Notes: a model not told the origin generated them from the sequence alone. A stretch of 64,000 bases of DNA from Trichomonas vaginalis G3 (GCF_026262505.1 NC_067206.1:36347896-36411895), one strand, 5' to 3'. Positions 1 through 9,797 are shown, counted from the first letter of the stretch. Program-made: numbers and translations.

Positions 1-1
1 G

Positions 2-316
2 AAAACTATTGAGATAACAAACTACAACGGTCATGAGTTCAAGAACTTGTTCTTCGTTCCTCGTGAAAATACATTCTATCAGATACGAGGGAGAAAGGGT
101 AAAGTTAGTTTGAGCGTTTATGATAGCAAACATAATGGAAGATATATACAAGCAGTAGATACAAACGGTAAGCGTGTTTCATTAGCTTTGTCAAAACTTA
201 TAAACATTAATTATGACAGCGACTTTGACCTATATGAAGAAGAAAGTGAGTCAGAAGATTATGAGCTGTTATATGAAGCACAGCAATGGGAGGAGTTGCA
301 ATACTTTTGTAAGTGA
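2..316 (+). CDS. C-terminal fragment of a Maverick-associated HNH endonuclease-like gene
   Basis: The frame is open from the window edge to a stop at 316, so the N-terminus lies outside. The residues read EITNYNGHEF near the start and DTNGKRVSLALSKL about 40 residues later. The same layout (EITDYGEHTF, then DTDGKYVQIHLNKF) occurs at the end of the HNH endonuclease region at 49751-50334 inside the large Maverick-type element, so I read this as the tail of a homologous gene. The last 25 residues are acidic (EEESESED). It probably belongs to the end of a second, separate element left of the window. It is a fragment as seen here; no catalytic part is visible. Confidence 0.55.
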   Translation, partial: KTIEITNYNGHEFKNLFFVPRENTFYQIRGRKGKVSLSVYDSKHNGRYIQAVDTNGKRVSLALSKLININYDSDFDLYEEESESEDYELLYEAQQWEELQYFCK

Positions 317-432
317 GAACGTTAGTGTGAACGTTAGTGTGTACGTTAGTGTGTACGTTAGTGAGAACGTTAGTGAGAACGTTAGTGAGAACGTTAGTGA
401 GAACGTTAGTGAGAACGTTAGTGAGAACGTTT
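313..432 (+). repeat. 12-bp tandem array, ten units
   Basis: Ten consecutive 12-bp units with consensus GTGAGAACGTTA; units 2-4 carry GTGTGAACGTTA or GTGTGTACGTTA variants. It starts just before the stop codon of the HNH-like fragment. The long open frames across it on both strands are by-products, because 12 is a multiple of three. Short arrays next to genes are also a habit of the Maverick-type element at 32511-57003, which supports this being element-derived DNA. Confidence 0.9.
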
Positions 433-646
433 ATTTTTTCATGCACGTGCATTGTGTCGCGGGGAGTTGCCATGGGCAATGACCTGCGCACAATATATAA
501 CGTACAGAGAGGTGAGATGAGGTGGTTTATGTGATAAATACTTTACGTGGCAGAAATAGTTTAAGGTTATTAGAAATATTGCATCTGCGATGTAAAATAT
601 ACGTTAGTGGTTTTGTAAAGTGTCAGATTGACATATCTTCGGTAAG

Positions 647-1114
647 ATGGCGCGCAGTGCCACCGTACTGAAGATATGTATACTAACTATCGCAATTGAT
701 ATTCTTCAAAAACCTAATACGATGAATGCTCAATATCTAATTGACAATGTTCTTACTCAAATTATCAATTCTGATGAGTTTGAGAAATCCAAACAACAAA
801 AACAAAAGTTTGCAATTCATTTTGATAATTCAAGAGTTCACAAAAGTCATAAGGTAATGAATTACTTGGTGGAAAACAATGTCAAAGTTGTTCCAAACCC
901 AATTTATTCACCTGATATTGCACCCTCTGACTTTTATTTATTCGGCACGCTAAAAAAGAGAGCTGAAGGACGCGAATTCGCGAGTCCAGATGATCTTGAA
1001 AATTTTGTAAGAGAGCAATTTGAGCAATTTTCTCATGATGATTTAAAGCGTGTCTTTCAAGCCTGGATCGATCGCTGCGAACGCGTGATTGAATCCAATG
1101 GTGATTATATTTAA
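647..1114 (+). pseudogene. Mariner transposase, C-terminal half (DD34D)
   Basis: A 155-residue open frame. From about residue 26 (MNAQYLIDNVL) it follows the mariner transposase core. Two of the three catalytic acidic residues are visible: the D in HFDNSRVHKS and the D in YSPDIAPSDFYLFG, with 34 residues between them, which is the mariner DD34D signature. The stretch WIDRCERVIESNGDYI is the usual C-terminus. The first catalytic Asp and the N-terminal helix-turn-helix domains are absent, so the enzyme cannot be active. The first 25 residues do not match the family and probably come from flanking DNA. Confidence 0.8.
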
Positions 1115-1193
1115 ATAAACTTTATATATATGTAACTTGTTTATTTCTATTCGCAGTATTCAGGTTTGTGCTAAACACACCTTTGGACACCCT
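647..1193 (+). mobile_element. 5'-truncated mariner (Tc1/mariner) transposon
   Basis: This contains the C-terminal part of a mariner transposase followed by about 80 bp ending near ...TTTGGACACCCTA, next to a TA dinucleotide. That looks like the 3' inverted terminus of a mariner, read in reverse as TAGGGTGTCCAAA. No matching left terminus is seen; the left edge is placed at the ATG at 647, so the 5' half including the DNA-binding domain is missing. Mariners (Tvmar1) are known in T. vaginalis. A short inverted repeat (about 630-684, arms near ACATATCTTC and GAAGATATGT) overlaps the break point. Confidence 0.7.
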
Positions 1194-1265
1194 ATATAAT
1201 AATTTATTTATAGCATTTTTTACTATACTGTAATAAAAAATTAATTATAATAAATTAAATGTTTA

Positions 1266-1673
1266 TTAAATCAAATGTTTTCTTTGCAATAATATTTTTA
1301 ATGTTGAGTAAACAATGTTGGGATCAAGTGTATCATTTTTCAGACCTTTCTGAACAGCTTCAAGCATACTGATGCATTCGACTTTTTTAAATTGTGTCAT
1401 TTCTTCGAAATCTCTTGTGACTTTTTTGATAACTTTAACACTTCTCTCTGAATCCAGACCTTTAATTTGCAACTTAATCAGGAATGAAGGAACAACACTG
1501 GAATATAACTCGATGACAAGTTCATCGAGTCGAAGATTTGGTTGTACACCACTTGTATGTGCCGGATACCATTGTGTCAAATTTTTTCTGAAATTAACTT
1601 TAAAAGTACTAAGTAAGATCATGAGATATAGCAATATATGTTTAAACCAACTTATATTTTGGTTGTACACCAC
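1266..1673 (-). pseudogene. Unrecognised gene fragment whose 5' part became a tandem repeat
   Basis: The C-terminal ~85 residues (from LRLDELVIELYSS to the stop at 1266) look like genuine helical protein with alternating charged and hydrophobic positions. There is a faint resemblance to Mo25/Cab39-like helical repeat proteins, too weak to name. The N-terminal ~45 residues are translated from the 121-bp tandem repeat at 1538-1985. Because 121 is not a multiple of three, the frame cannot run through successive units, so the true 5' end seems replaced or interrupted by the repeat expansion. Confidence 0.35.
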
Positions 1674-1985
1674 TTGTATGTGCCGGATACCATTGTGTCA
1701 AATTTTTTCTGAAATTAACTTTAAAAGTACTAAGTAAGATCATGAGATATAGCAATATATGTTTAAACCAACTTATATTTTGGTTGTACACCACTTGTAT
1801 GTGCCGGATACCATTGTGTCAAATTTTTTCTGAAATTAACTTTAAAAGTACTAAGTAAGATCATGAGATATAGCAATATATGTTTAAACCAACTTATATT
1901 TTGGTTGTACACCACTTGTATGTGCCGGATACCATTGTGTCAAATTTTTTCTGAAATTAACTTTAAAAGTACTAAGTAAGATCAT
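1538..1985. repeat. 121-bp tandem repeat, about 3.7 copies
   Basis: The landmark GGTTGTACACC recurs at 1540, 1661, 1782 and 1903, an exact 121-bp period. By eye the units are virtually identical, implying a very recent expansion. The last unit stops after AAGTACTAAGTAAGATCAT near 1985. It begins inside the coding frame of the minus-strand fragment at 1266-1673. Confidence 0.95.
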
Positions 1986-2042
1986 TTATTTTTGCATAAT
2001 ATAATGCCAATATGGTTTCTTTTGATTTTATTTCATTTATAA

Positions 2043-2309
2043 GCAAATCAGATTTACCCAAAAACTCCACTCCATAAGCGTTCATTTGCTAAATTAAAAA
2101 GTGACAATGGGCTAGTCTGTCCCTTTCTCAGTAAAGTGGGATTGAGGTATTTGTTATCGAGATTGTTTGATTTTAGATCTCTGATTTCGGCAAGTATGCA
2201 GAAAAACCATATTGTGAGCAGTCTAAAATGGATAAACAGCCATTCTAGATTCAAAAAAATCTTTGTGAATTGCTTTGTTATTGAATTTAATTGCGACCTT
2301 TTCGCTTAA
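2043..2309 (+). other. Open frame without a start codon (possible gene remnant)
   Basis: An 88-codon open frame runs from just after a stop at 2040-2042 to TAA at 2307-2309. Its composition is protein-like (for example LLSRLFDFRSLISASMQ and a Cys-containing C-terminus), but it has no early ATG and I recognise no family. It may be a remnant of a decayed gene or a chance frame. Nothing else is visible between 1985 and the hairpin at 2397. Confidence 0.2.
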
Positions 2310-2396
2310 TGAGGTCCAAAATCATGGTTCCGATTTGTTCTATGTTCGCGATTGATAAAGAAAATCGCGTTTAATTTTGATCACAATTTTCCATAA

Positions 2397-2497
2397 AAAT
2401 CGCGATTTTTTAGAAAAATCGCGACCACAATAAAATCGCAATTCATTAAAAAACGCGATTTTAAAAAAGTCGCGATTTTTCTAAAAAATCGCGATTT
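2397..2497. repeat. Perfect 29-bp inverted repeat rich in TCGCGATTTTT
   Basis: Positions 2397-2425 and 2469-2497 are exact reverse complements (arms read AAATCGCGATTTTTTAG... and its complement), separated by 43 bp. Each arm itself contains the TCGCGA palindrome. More copies of ATCGCG lie at about 2346, 2364, 2436 and 2454, so the whole 2340-2500 stretch is a cluster of this motif directly upstream of the gene at 2548. Confidence 0.9.
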
Positions 2498-2547
2498 ATA
2501 TATTTAAATCGTGATTAAAAAAAGTGGTTGCGGTTTTCCCTATTATA

Positions 2548-3252
2548 ATGTCAGAAAAACAAGTTCATGTTGCTAATTGTATAACTATTTTACAAATCCT
2601 TAGTGAAAAGTATGGTCTGTTACCTGAATATGAAGAACATCTAAAAAATAAAATTTCAGATGTTTGGAAACATTTTAAAGAATATCGTGATAAGGGTGAA
2701 ATTAAATACTTTCTTGATCGTATGGAGCATTTTATATGGAAGACACGCGAATTTAATCATTTAGATGCTAAGCAGAAGTCAATTGCCAATTTTCTTCATG
2801 AAGATAGCCCTTTTAAGGACAAAAAGATTATTGCGTACGCTTATGTACGAACTGATTATAATGTTTACTGTTTTCTTTTTTACAGTTCAAAATCTCGTGA
2901 TGGACGTTTTTGTAGATACACGTGCATGGAAACAAGTAATTACATTAGCAAAAATTTAAATTTTGATGTTTTAAGAGCAGATTCATTCATACCAAGATCT
3001 TGTAGAAAGGTTACTCCAGTAGAAAGATCAAATGATGGAGTACTAGAAGAGGGTGCTCCAGTAAAAATATCAAATGATGAAGAACATACAGTGGATGCTC
3101 AAGGAGAAATATCAAATGATGAAGAACATACAGTAGATGCTCAAGGAGAAATATCAAATGATGAAAAAAGGATGCTACTATTCAAAAAATGTATGAATAT
3201 GCAATTGAGTATCAATATAAATATCAAACTGAGTTTGCGAATTAAGTTGTAA
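2548..3252 (+). CDS. Trichomonad conserved hypothetical protein with internal 14-residue repeats
   Basis: I start at the ATG at 2548 (MSEKQVHVANCITILQ); the frame opens at 2524 only through a GTG. Residues ~1-150 form a compact domain with VWKHFKEYRDKGEIKYFLDR and the later KKIIAYAYVRTDYNVYCFLF, which I recall as a multicopy Trichomonas family of unknown function, from memory only. Residues ~170-210 contain ISNDEEHTVDAQGE repeated (a 42-bp unit near 3070-3153). The last ~25 residues are low complexity. In the next frame after an A6 run near 3165 the sequence reads DATIQKMYEYAIEYQ and ends at TAA, a more protein-like C-terminus, so one indel in the homopolymer is likely. Confidence 0.5.
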   Translation: MSEKQVHVANCITILQILSEKYGLLPEYEEHLKNKISDVWKHFKEYRDKGEIKYFLDRMEHFIWKTREFNHLDAKQKSIANFLHEDSPFKDKKIIAYAYVRTDYNVYCFLFYSSKSRDGRFCRYTCMETSNYISKNLNFDVLRADSFIPRSCRKVTPVERSNDGVLEEGAPVKISNDEEHTVDAQGEISNDEEHTVDAQGEISNDEKRMLLFKKCMNMQLSININIKLSLRIKL

Positions 3253-3256
3253 ACGT

Positions 3257-3337
3257 CGAAATAAGTTGTAAATGCTACTAAATCGACTAATGTGTGTGTC
3301 TTTCTTGTTTTGATAAAGTTGTTTACAACTTATTTCG
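3257..3337. repeat. 16-bp perfect inverted repeat after the hypothetical gene
   Basis: CGAAATAAGTTGTAAA at 3257-3272 is exactly complementary to 3322-3337, with a 49-bp loop. It lies immediately after the stop codon at 3252 and could be a transcript-end hairpin or a small foldback repeat. In the remaining gap up to 3774 I see only AT-rich DNA. Confidence 0.75.
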
Positions 3338-3774
3338 CTAACTCTAATATAGTAGCTTATTACACTTACACGTTTTATGTAACGAATGATTTATTACGTA
3401 TTAATTTCAATAATTTTAATCACATAATTTTCATGATAAGATGGGAATTATTCTGCTTGTGTTATACATGATAGTCACCGATTGGAGAGAAAATTAAGCT
3501 GCACCAATTATTTCTTACATTTATGGAAAAACGAGACTATCTTTGCTAATTGTAAACAATTTGAATTGAAGTCAGCTGAGTAAAATTACATTCTAACGGA
3601 AACATTCCTATTACATATTATAAACATGGAGTGATTTCAAACGAGTTAAAGATCAAAACTCTTTCTCATGTAACAGTGCAGAGTTTTATTGTCCTTCTAA
3701 ATGATCATAAAAAAAAATCGAACCAAAATATAATTCTCATTCTAAAAATTATTTATTTATATATACTTTAGACT

Positions 3775-5358
3775 TTAGCGTTTTTGGCGAGCAGGAGCAC
3801 AAGTAATGATTTCATCAACACGAAGGATCTGCTCAGCAGCTTCAGAAGCAGAGATAAGTACCTGGCGCTTTACGCGGAAGCTCTCAGTGATACCGAGTTC
3901 AGCGATGTCAGCGACTCCTCCTTTCTTGATGTCGAGGCCGTATGTGTGCTTTCCTTCGGCATGGGCAGCGCGGATTGAAGCGACGATTTCTGGAGCATCG
4001 AGGCCAGCGTTTCCAGCGATGATTGTTGGGATCTGGCGGAGAGCGCGAGCGAATCCTTCCATGGCAAGGGAAACTTTGCCTGGTGTATGGCGGGCGGCGT
4101 TATCAACAGCCTCAGCCATGAGGATTTCGGAGCATCCTGCACCATAAACTGTGCGTTTCTCTGTCATCATTGATGCGATGACGCAAAGAGCATCGTGGAG
4201 GGCACGCTCTGCTTCATCGAGCATCTGTTGTGTAGCACCACGAAGAACAACTGTAGATGTAGCTGGTTCGTGGCATCCTGTGAAGCGGATTAACTTATCT
4301 TCACCGATCATGATGGATTCGACAGTCTTTGCGTAGCCGAGCTTGACCTTATCTGGTGTATCGAATGTAGAAACGATGTCACCGCCTGTAACAAGTGCAA
4401 GGCGTTCGACACCGGCGAAATCTGCCTGTTCGATGGAGTTGATATGGTGTTCTGTGAAGTATTGTTCTGGAAGGTTGTAGATGAGCTGGCGGTTGACGAA
4501 AAGTGTTGGCTTGTGAGCGGCAATCTTGTCGCACTTTGTAAGCATCTTCTGGCGCTCTGCCTGCTCGATCTTGGCGAGCTGCTCTGGGGAATCTGTCTCA
4601 ATCTTGGCACCGTTGATCTTGATCTTATCGGCATCCATGGATGTGTTTGCGATAAGGATCTTGGCGTCTTCAATCTTTTGTGGCTGGCCAATGCCGAAGT
4701 GGCACTTGAGGATGAGGCCATCAACGAGCTCGGATTCGCGAAGGGCTCCACCTGTAACTTTAACAATGGAAATTGCATCGAGACGAGATGGATCGCGAAG
4801 GCGCTCAACAGCGGAAACGGCAATCTCAGCAAAGTGGTCGCGTTCCATAGCAAGAACTTTACTGTTGAGTGTTGTACGAGCGACGTTAAGAAGATCTTCA
4901 CGGAACTTAGTGTTGTCAACGGAGTTATCCTTAGCGGAGCCCTCAAGAGCCTTCAAAGCAACTTGAACGGCCTCATGCCATCCCTTGACAATGGTCTGTG
5001 GATGAATGCCCTGACCAACGAGATTCTCTGCCTCGTGAAGTAACTGTCCGCAAAGAACTGCAACAGATGTTGTGCCATCACCAACTTCAGCATCCTGAGC
5101 TTGTGAAAGATCAACAATGATACGAGCAGCTGGGTTGTCAATAACAATTGACTTAAGGATTGTAGCACCATCGTTGGTTACATTAATTGTGTCGAGGTTT
5201 GAAAGAGATTGAAGAATTTTGTCCATACCTTTTGGACCTAATGTTGCCTTAACAAGGTCACAGATAGCCATAGCACCTGTGAAGGCTGACATACGAGCCA
5301 TTTCACCGCGCTCTTCATTGGCACTTGTGTCTAAAAGTTGGACTCCTGCTGTTTTCAT
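3775..5358 (-). CDS. CCT2: T-complex protein 1 subunit beta (CCT2)
   Basis: A full-length 527-residue group II chaperonin subunit, matching the usual length of about 530. It is one of eight paralogous subunits of the cytosolic CCT/TRiC ring that folds actin, tubulin and other clients using ATP. Visible motifs are LGPKGMDK (residues 40-47), NDGAT (62-66), the ATPase loop GDGTTS (93-98), VLRGATQQMLDEAERALHDA in the intermediate/apical region, and GLDIKKG near the C-terminus. The beta assignment rests on close agreement with the CCT2 pattern DEERAE...MARMS..GA.AI, and on FAGVERLALVTGG. The ATG at 5358 gives the expected N-terminus. The gene stands alone, with AT-rich flanks. Codon use is more GC-rich than in neighbours, as for highly expressed trichomonad genes. 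Confidence 0.96.
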   Translation of the reverse strand: MKTAGVQLLDTSANEERGEMARMSAFTGAMAICDLVKATLGPKGMDKILQSLSNLDTINVTNDGATILKSIVIDNPAARIIVDLSQAQDAEVGDGTTSVAVLCGQLLHEAENLVGQGIHPQTIVKGWHEAVQVALKALEGSAKDNSVDNTKFREDLLNVARTTLNSKVLAMERDHFAEIAVSAVERLRDPSRLDAISIVKVTGGALRESELVDGLILKCHFGIGQPQKIEDAKILIANTSMDADKIKINGAKIETDSPEQLAKIEQAERQKMLTKCDKIAAHKPTLFVNRQLIYNLPEQYFTEHHINSIEQADFAGVERLALVTGGDIVSTFDTPDKVKLGYAKTVESIMIGEDKLIRFTGCHEPATSTVVLRGATQQMLDEAERALHDALCVIASMMTEKRTVYGAGCSEILMAEAVDNAARHTPGKVSLAMEGFARALRQIPTIIAGNAGLDAPEIVASIRAAHAEGKHTYGLDIKKGGVADIAELGITESFRVKRQVLISASEAAEQILRVDEIITCAPARQKR

Positions 5359-5893
5359 TTATGTGGTCACGACACGTTTATTAATTCTAATTTCACTTTT
5401 TCGCCCTGCTATGTAGTCACTTCCATTTTTATGGTAAAGAATGCTCAATTTTAAAGAAATATATGATCAATATCATAGCATGATACATAAACTTTCATGT
5501 ACATATATTTATTTTTCATAAATCCATAGAAAAAGTAATAAAATTTCAAGATATTTGGTGACATATATTAATATCCCAAATTTGACTTAATATATAACTG
5601 TAAACCATATGCACAATCATACCAACTGATTAATTTTAAAAAATCTCTTCTGCTCTAGAATACAATATTAATAATCTCTTCAATTTACTGAATCTATATT
5701 CAATGATATGAATGATCATTTGAAATAAGCAATTAGTCATATTTAAAATGCATAATTTTGTGGTTTAATTGCATTTTGCTAAAAACACGAGATTTTGTAT
5801 AATTTATTAAGGAAACTTGTTTCTAATGAGATTATAATTACGTTTATTGGTTAAATAAGAGATTTCGGATCAAATGTAATCGAAAGCACCTAA
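5359..5893. other. Intergenic stretch, nothing recognised
   Basis: AT-rich DNA between CCT2 and the first glycine-rich copy. I see no protein-like frame, no RNA gene and no repeat of note here. Confidence 0.6.
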
Positions 5894-6727
5894 GGTATCT
5901 TTTACCTATTTGAATATACAGGTGCAAAACAAGATGTGATATTAACACCTTCGAAATATATTATCCGAGTATGGGGTGCACAAGGCGGGCATATCAACAA
6001 CAAAAGTGCAGGTCTTGGTGCATACACAGAAGCGATTTTCCGTTTCAAGACCCAAACAAGACTTAATGTCTATGTTGGAAGCGAAGGCCAATGTGCAAAC
6101 AAAGTTCTTCCTTCAACTTTTTTTCAATCTGGAAGGAATGCTATCGGAAGTAATAAATTTCAATCATGCACTGGTGGTGGATCAACTTTTATTAGTGTAA
6201 ATAACAATATATCTGATGTCCTTATCGCCTCTGGCTCTGGAGGAGGTTCAGGAAATTGGACAGACGAGAGTCCCGGCGGTTATGGCGGTTATATTGGAGA
6301 ACACGGATACGATTTTATTTATCAAAGATACTTTGCAGGAGGTGGCACCCAAAACGAAGGCGGTTCTGGAGTTATTTTTAATTCTGATTGCGATTCTACA
6401 TCAGGAGACCGTTTGAAAGGTGGCGATGCGAATTCTTGCATTGGAGCATCATCAGGAGGTGGTGGAGGTGGTTATTATGGTGGCGGCGGAGGTATGGACA
6501 TAAGCGGGGGCGGGGGAGGAAGCAGTTTCGTGAGAAGTGACTCAATATCGTTCACTTTTTATAATGGAAGTGAATCATTCAAATCCCCAACCGGTGCACT
6601 AGAACGAGGCCACCATGGCCATGGCACCATAATAATCCAACCAATACTTGTTTGTTCTGCTAACAAATTCTACTTCGATATTCACTTTTCGTCAACATTA
6701 CTTTTCATTTTATTAGAATTCAAATAA
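5894..6727 (+). pseudogene. Glycine-rich domain protein, copy 1, without start codon
   Basis: The open frame begins after TAA at 5891 with GIFYLFEYTGAKQDV, then YIIRVWGAQGGH, long Gly-rich tracts (SGGGGGGYYGGGGG) and SSFVRSDSISF. This matches the glycine-rich domain found next to some receptor kinases and in many trichomonad surface-type proteins (Pfam Gly_rich, named from memory). The last ~20 residues (FSSTLLFILLEFK) are hydrophobic and could anchor in membrane. No ATG lies in frame before the conserved domain; the first possible initiator is a GTG at 5936. I therefore read it as a copy that lost its N-terminus rather than a working gene. Confidence 0.65.
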
Positions 6728-6936
6728 AATACTATTTATTCATAAAAATAAGATACAATATTTTCTTATAAGCCTACAAATAGCTGAATGCGATTGCTTT
6801 ATACTTAATCAAGAATTAATCCTAATTGAGATATTTATGCTAGATATCATGAGCAAGAAATCATTATTGTTGTATTATAAATGTGGTTATTGTGAAAATA
6901 AGAAATAATTTGAATAATGTTTGATCTGGAATCAGA

Positions 6937-7755
6937 GGTATCTTTTACTTATTTGAATATACAGGTACAAAACAAGATGTGATATTAACATCTTCGAAAT
7001 ATATCATCCGAGTATGGGGTGCACAAGGTGGACATTTCGAAAACGAAAGTGCAGGTCTTGGTGCATACACAGAAGCAATTTTTCTTTTCAAGACTCAAAC
7101 AAGACTTAATGTCTATGTTGGAAGTGAAGGCCAATGTGCAAACAAAATTCTTCCTTCAAACTTTTTTCATTCAGGAAAGAATAATATCGGAAGTAATAAT
7201 CTGCAATCATGCACTGGTGGTGGATCGACTTTTATTAGTGTAAATAACGATATGAATGATATCCTTATCGCCTCTGGCTCTGGAGGAGGTTCCCGGCGGT
7301 TATGGCGGTTTTATTGGACACAAGGTCAGGATTTTATATATCAAAAATATAATGCTGGAGGTGGTACCCAAACTAGAGGTGGTGGCGGGAGCCACTATGA
7401 TGTTGAAGGTAATATATGCGATTCTTATGCAGGATCGCGTTTGAAAGGCGGTGATGCTAACAATTTCCGTGGAGCCTCGGCTGGGGGTGGTGGAGGTGGT
7501 TATTATGGCGGCGGTGGCGGCGTGGATGTCGTCGGTGGCGGTGGTGGAAGTAGTTTCGTGAGAAGTGATTCAATATCGTTCACTTTTTATAATGGAAGTG
7601 AATTATTCAAATCTCCAACCGGTGCACTAGAACGAGGCCACCATGGTCATGGCACCATAATAATCCAACCAATACTTGTTTGTTCTGCTAACAAATTCTA
7701 CTTCGATAATCACTTTTTGTCAACATTACTTTTCATTTTATTAGAATTCAAATAA
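6937..7755 (+). pseudogene. Glycine-rich domain protein, copy 2, without start codon
   Basis: A tandem duplicate of the preceding copy, offset by about 1043 bp; the shared block starts at GGTATCTTTTA in both and ends just after the stop codon. It has the same YIIRVWGAQGGH core and hydrophobic C-terminus. It too has no in-frame ATG. Around 7290-7320 the reading (SRRLWRFYWTQGQ) departs from copy 1 (ESPGGYGGYIGE), while the matching PGGYGGFIG sits in the neighbouring frame. A small deletion followed by a compensating shift therefore changed a short stretch. The two copies otherwise remain close, so the duplication is recent relative to loss of the start. Confidence 0.65.
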
Positions 7756-7954
7756 AATACTATTCCTCAATTCATATCACTTTGCCAAAGTCGTAAATGA
7801 AATTGAGAGATTACGTATAATGATTATCTGCGAATTTGTTTGATGAAATGTGTTGAAATTGCATTATAGGTTTTACTAACAATAAATAGTTTATTCTTAA
7901 TTATAGCACATATTATATTTCAACTTATAAAACAGAATCATGTTATAAATCATA

Positions 7955-8063
7955 TTTATTTGGCATTCATTGCACCATGCTCAACTAAGAAATTAACAAT
8001 CTCTGATGACTTTTTTCTGGTTGCAATACTCAGAGGACAATTAATAATATCTAAAGGATTTCA
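7955..8063 (-). pseudogene. Terminal ankyrin unit of the minus-strand DUF3447/ankyrin locus
   Basis: On the minus strand this reads DIINCPLSIATRKKSSEIVNFLVEHGA and then a stop (MNAK-stop near 7958). It is one 33-residue ankyrin unit and seems to be the natural last repeat of the locus starting at 11813, because the parallel locus at 28172-30172 ends the same way (EIVNFLVQHGAKIVN-stop). It is cut off from the previous unit by the array and foldback element between 8064 and 9462. Confidence 0.6.
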
Positions 8064-8117
8064 TAAGACAATGATTAAAATGAAAAATAAATAAATAAAA
8101 TGACATTATAATTGTAA

Positions 8118-8762
8118 TAAACAGAAATTCATCAAAAGTGACAGCTCTCAATTTTTTGACATTTGTAAATTCTAAATTGAATGAGAAAAATGAAATAATA
8201 CTAAGCATAATACAATATTCTAGATTTAATTATAATTAGGAAAAGTTAGTTTTGAGAGTACTTTTCATAGGCATATAGAATGAAATCTTCTGAAAAATAA
8301 TATCACATAAACTCATATTATTTTCTAATATATAACTATTTTATATAAAAATCAAATTCAATGATCTTAAAAGCGAAGGATAAACCTCAAAATTTACGAA
8401 TATAATGAGTGGGAATAGGCGTAAAGCAAAAATTGATATTTCATATGGTTTTATGATAGATAAGCATTATATTCCCACTCATTATATTCGTAAATTTTGA
8501 GGTTTATCCTTCGCTTTTAAGATCATTGAATTTGATTTTTATATAAAATAGTTATATATTAGAAAATAATATGAGTTTATGTGATATTATTTTCAGAAGA
8601 TTTTGTGTTCTTCTTCAAAATTTTATTTTTTTTATTAAAAAGAATCTTTACAAAATATACATTTACTTTAATTAATATTTAAAAACGTGCTCTATCAAAA
8701 GTTCCAAAAATTCAATATTTTAGCTTTTCTGAGGTGTCACTTTTGATGAATTTCTGTTTACA
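8118..8762. repeat. Long inverted repeat (foldback element) inside the ankyrin locus
   Basis: Two nested pairs of arms. The inner arms, about 8289-8415 and 8468-8603, are near-perfect reverse complements over about 130 bp around a 50-bp centre. The outer arms (about 8118-8143 and 8736-8762, reading AAACAGAAATTCATCAAAAG and its complement) also pair. Between outer and inner arms the two sides differ. Such a structure fits a non-autonomous foldback/MITE-like element or a recent inverted duplication; I cannot see a clear target-site duplication. Confidence 0.75.
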
Positions 8763-9462
8763 ACATAATCGATATGAAAAGTAATAGAATGATATAAAAT
8801 AATGTAGATTATGGAAAGATGGAGAATTTTATAAAACTATAATTATTTTGAAATGATAAAGAATGTAATTAAAGAATGATAGATGTGAAAAGTAAATGAA
8901 TTGCATGACATAATCAATGATATCAAAAGAAAGGTAATTTTATTTAACAAAGATAGATATCGAAAGAAAGAGAATTCTATATGGTAAAGGAAGATATATA
9001 ATGAGAGAGATTATAATGAATCAATAAAAAATATCAAAACAATGAGAATGGCATAATATAATGATTAATATGAAATGATAAATAATATAATGAAACAATG
9101 TTAAATGCAAAAAGATAGATCATTCTATAACATAATAATAAAATGAAAGTCATGGAAAGAATGAAAATTATACAAATAAATGATTTATTTGTGAAAAAAT
9201 AAAATTTCATATTGAGCAGGAAGAAAATTTCATGGAACAATGATAGATGTTAAAAGAAGTAAGTGAATATAATAAAACATCGATAAATATAAAAAGAAAA
9301 AGAGTGCAATAAAACTAATATAGATATGGAAACAAGGCGAATTAAATCAAATATTGACGGATATAAAACTAAAATGAATCATATAAAACAATGATAGAAA
9401 CAAGTATAAAGAAAATTTCACAAAGCAATGATAGATATGAAAAGAAATATATTAAGTCTTAT

Positions 9463-9563
9463 ATTGACATCTGCTCCATGTTCAACTAAGAATTTAACCA
9501 TTTCAAATGAGTCTTTTTCAATTGCAATAGTAAGAGGGCACTCATTAATATCTAAAGCATTTC
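9463..9563 (-). pseudogene. Isolated ankyrin unit of the minus-strand locus
   Basis: On the minus strand it reads DINECPLTIAIEKDSFEMVK then FLVEHGADVN, a standard ankyrin repeat with the TPLxIAI position occupied by CPLTIAI. It is flanked on both sides by minisatellite arrays and has no connected reading frame with its neighbours. Confidence 0.65.
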
Positions 9564-9797
9564 ATATTTCAGTGATAGATCTGAGAAGAGAGATAATCCA
9601 ATTAAACAACTAGAGATATGAAAAGAATAAGAATTTTATGAAATTATGATTGGTATGGGAAAGAAGAGAATTTCATAAAGCAATAGCATATTTGAAAAGA
9701 AGTAGAACATCATAATAAAAAGAAAGATAATCTCACCTTCAATATTGAAATAAAGAGAATTGTATAAAATATTGACAAAGATGAAAATAAAGAGAAG

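Noticed and set aside
207-534. Frames of NVLTNVLT/NVSENVSE repeats
   Set aside because: Translations of the 12-bp array on both strands.
3784-5171. Long plus-strand and shifted minus-strand frames over CCT2
   Set aside because: Shadows of the GC-richer CCT2 coding sequence.
5936-5938. GTG as start of the glycine-rich copies
   Set aside because: GTG starts are not expected for nuclear genes of this lineage, and the conserved domain extends upstream of it.
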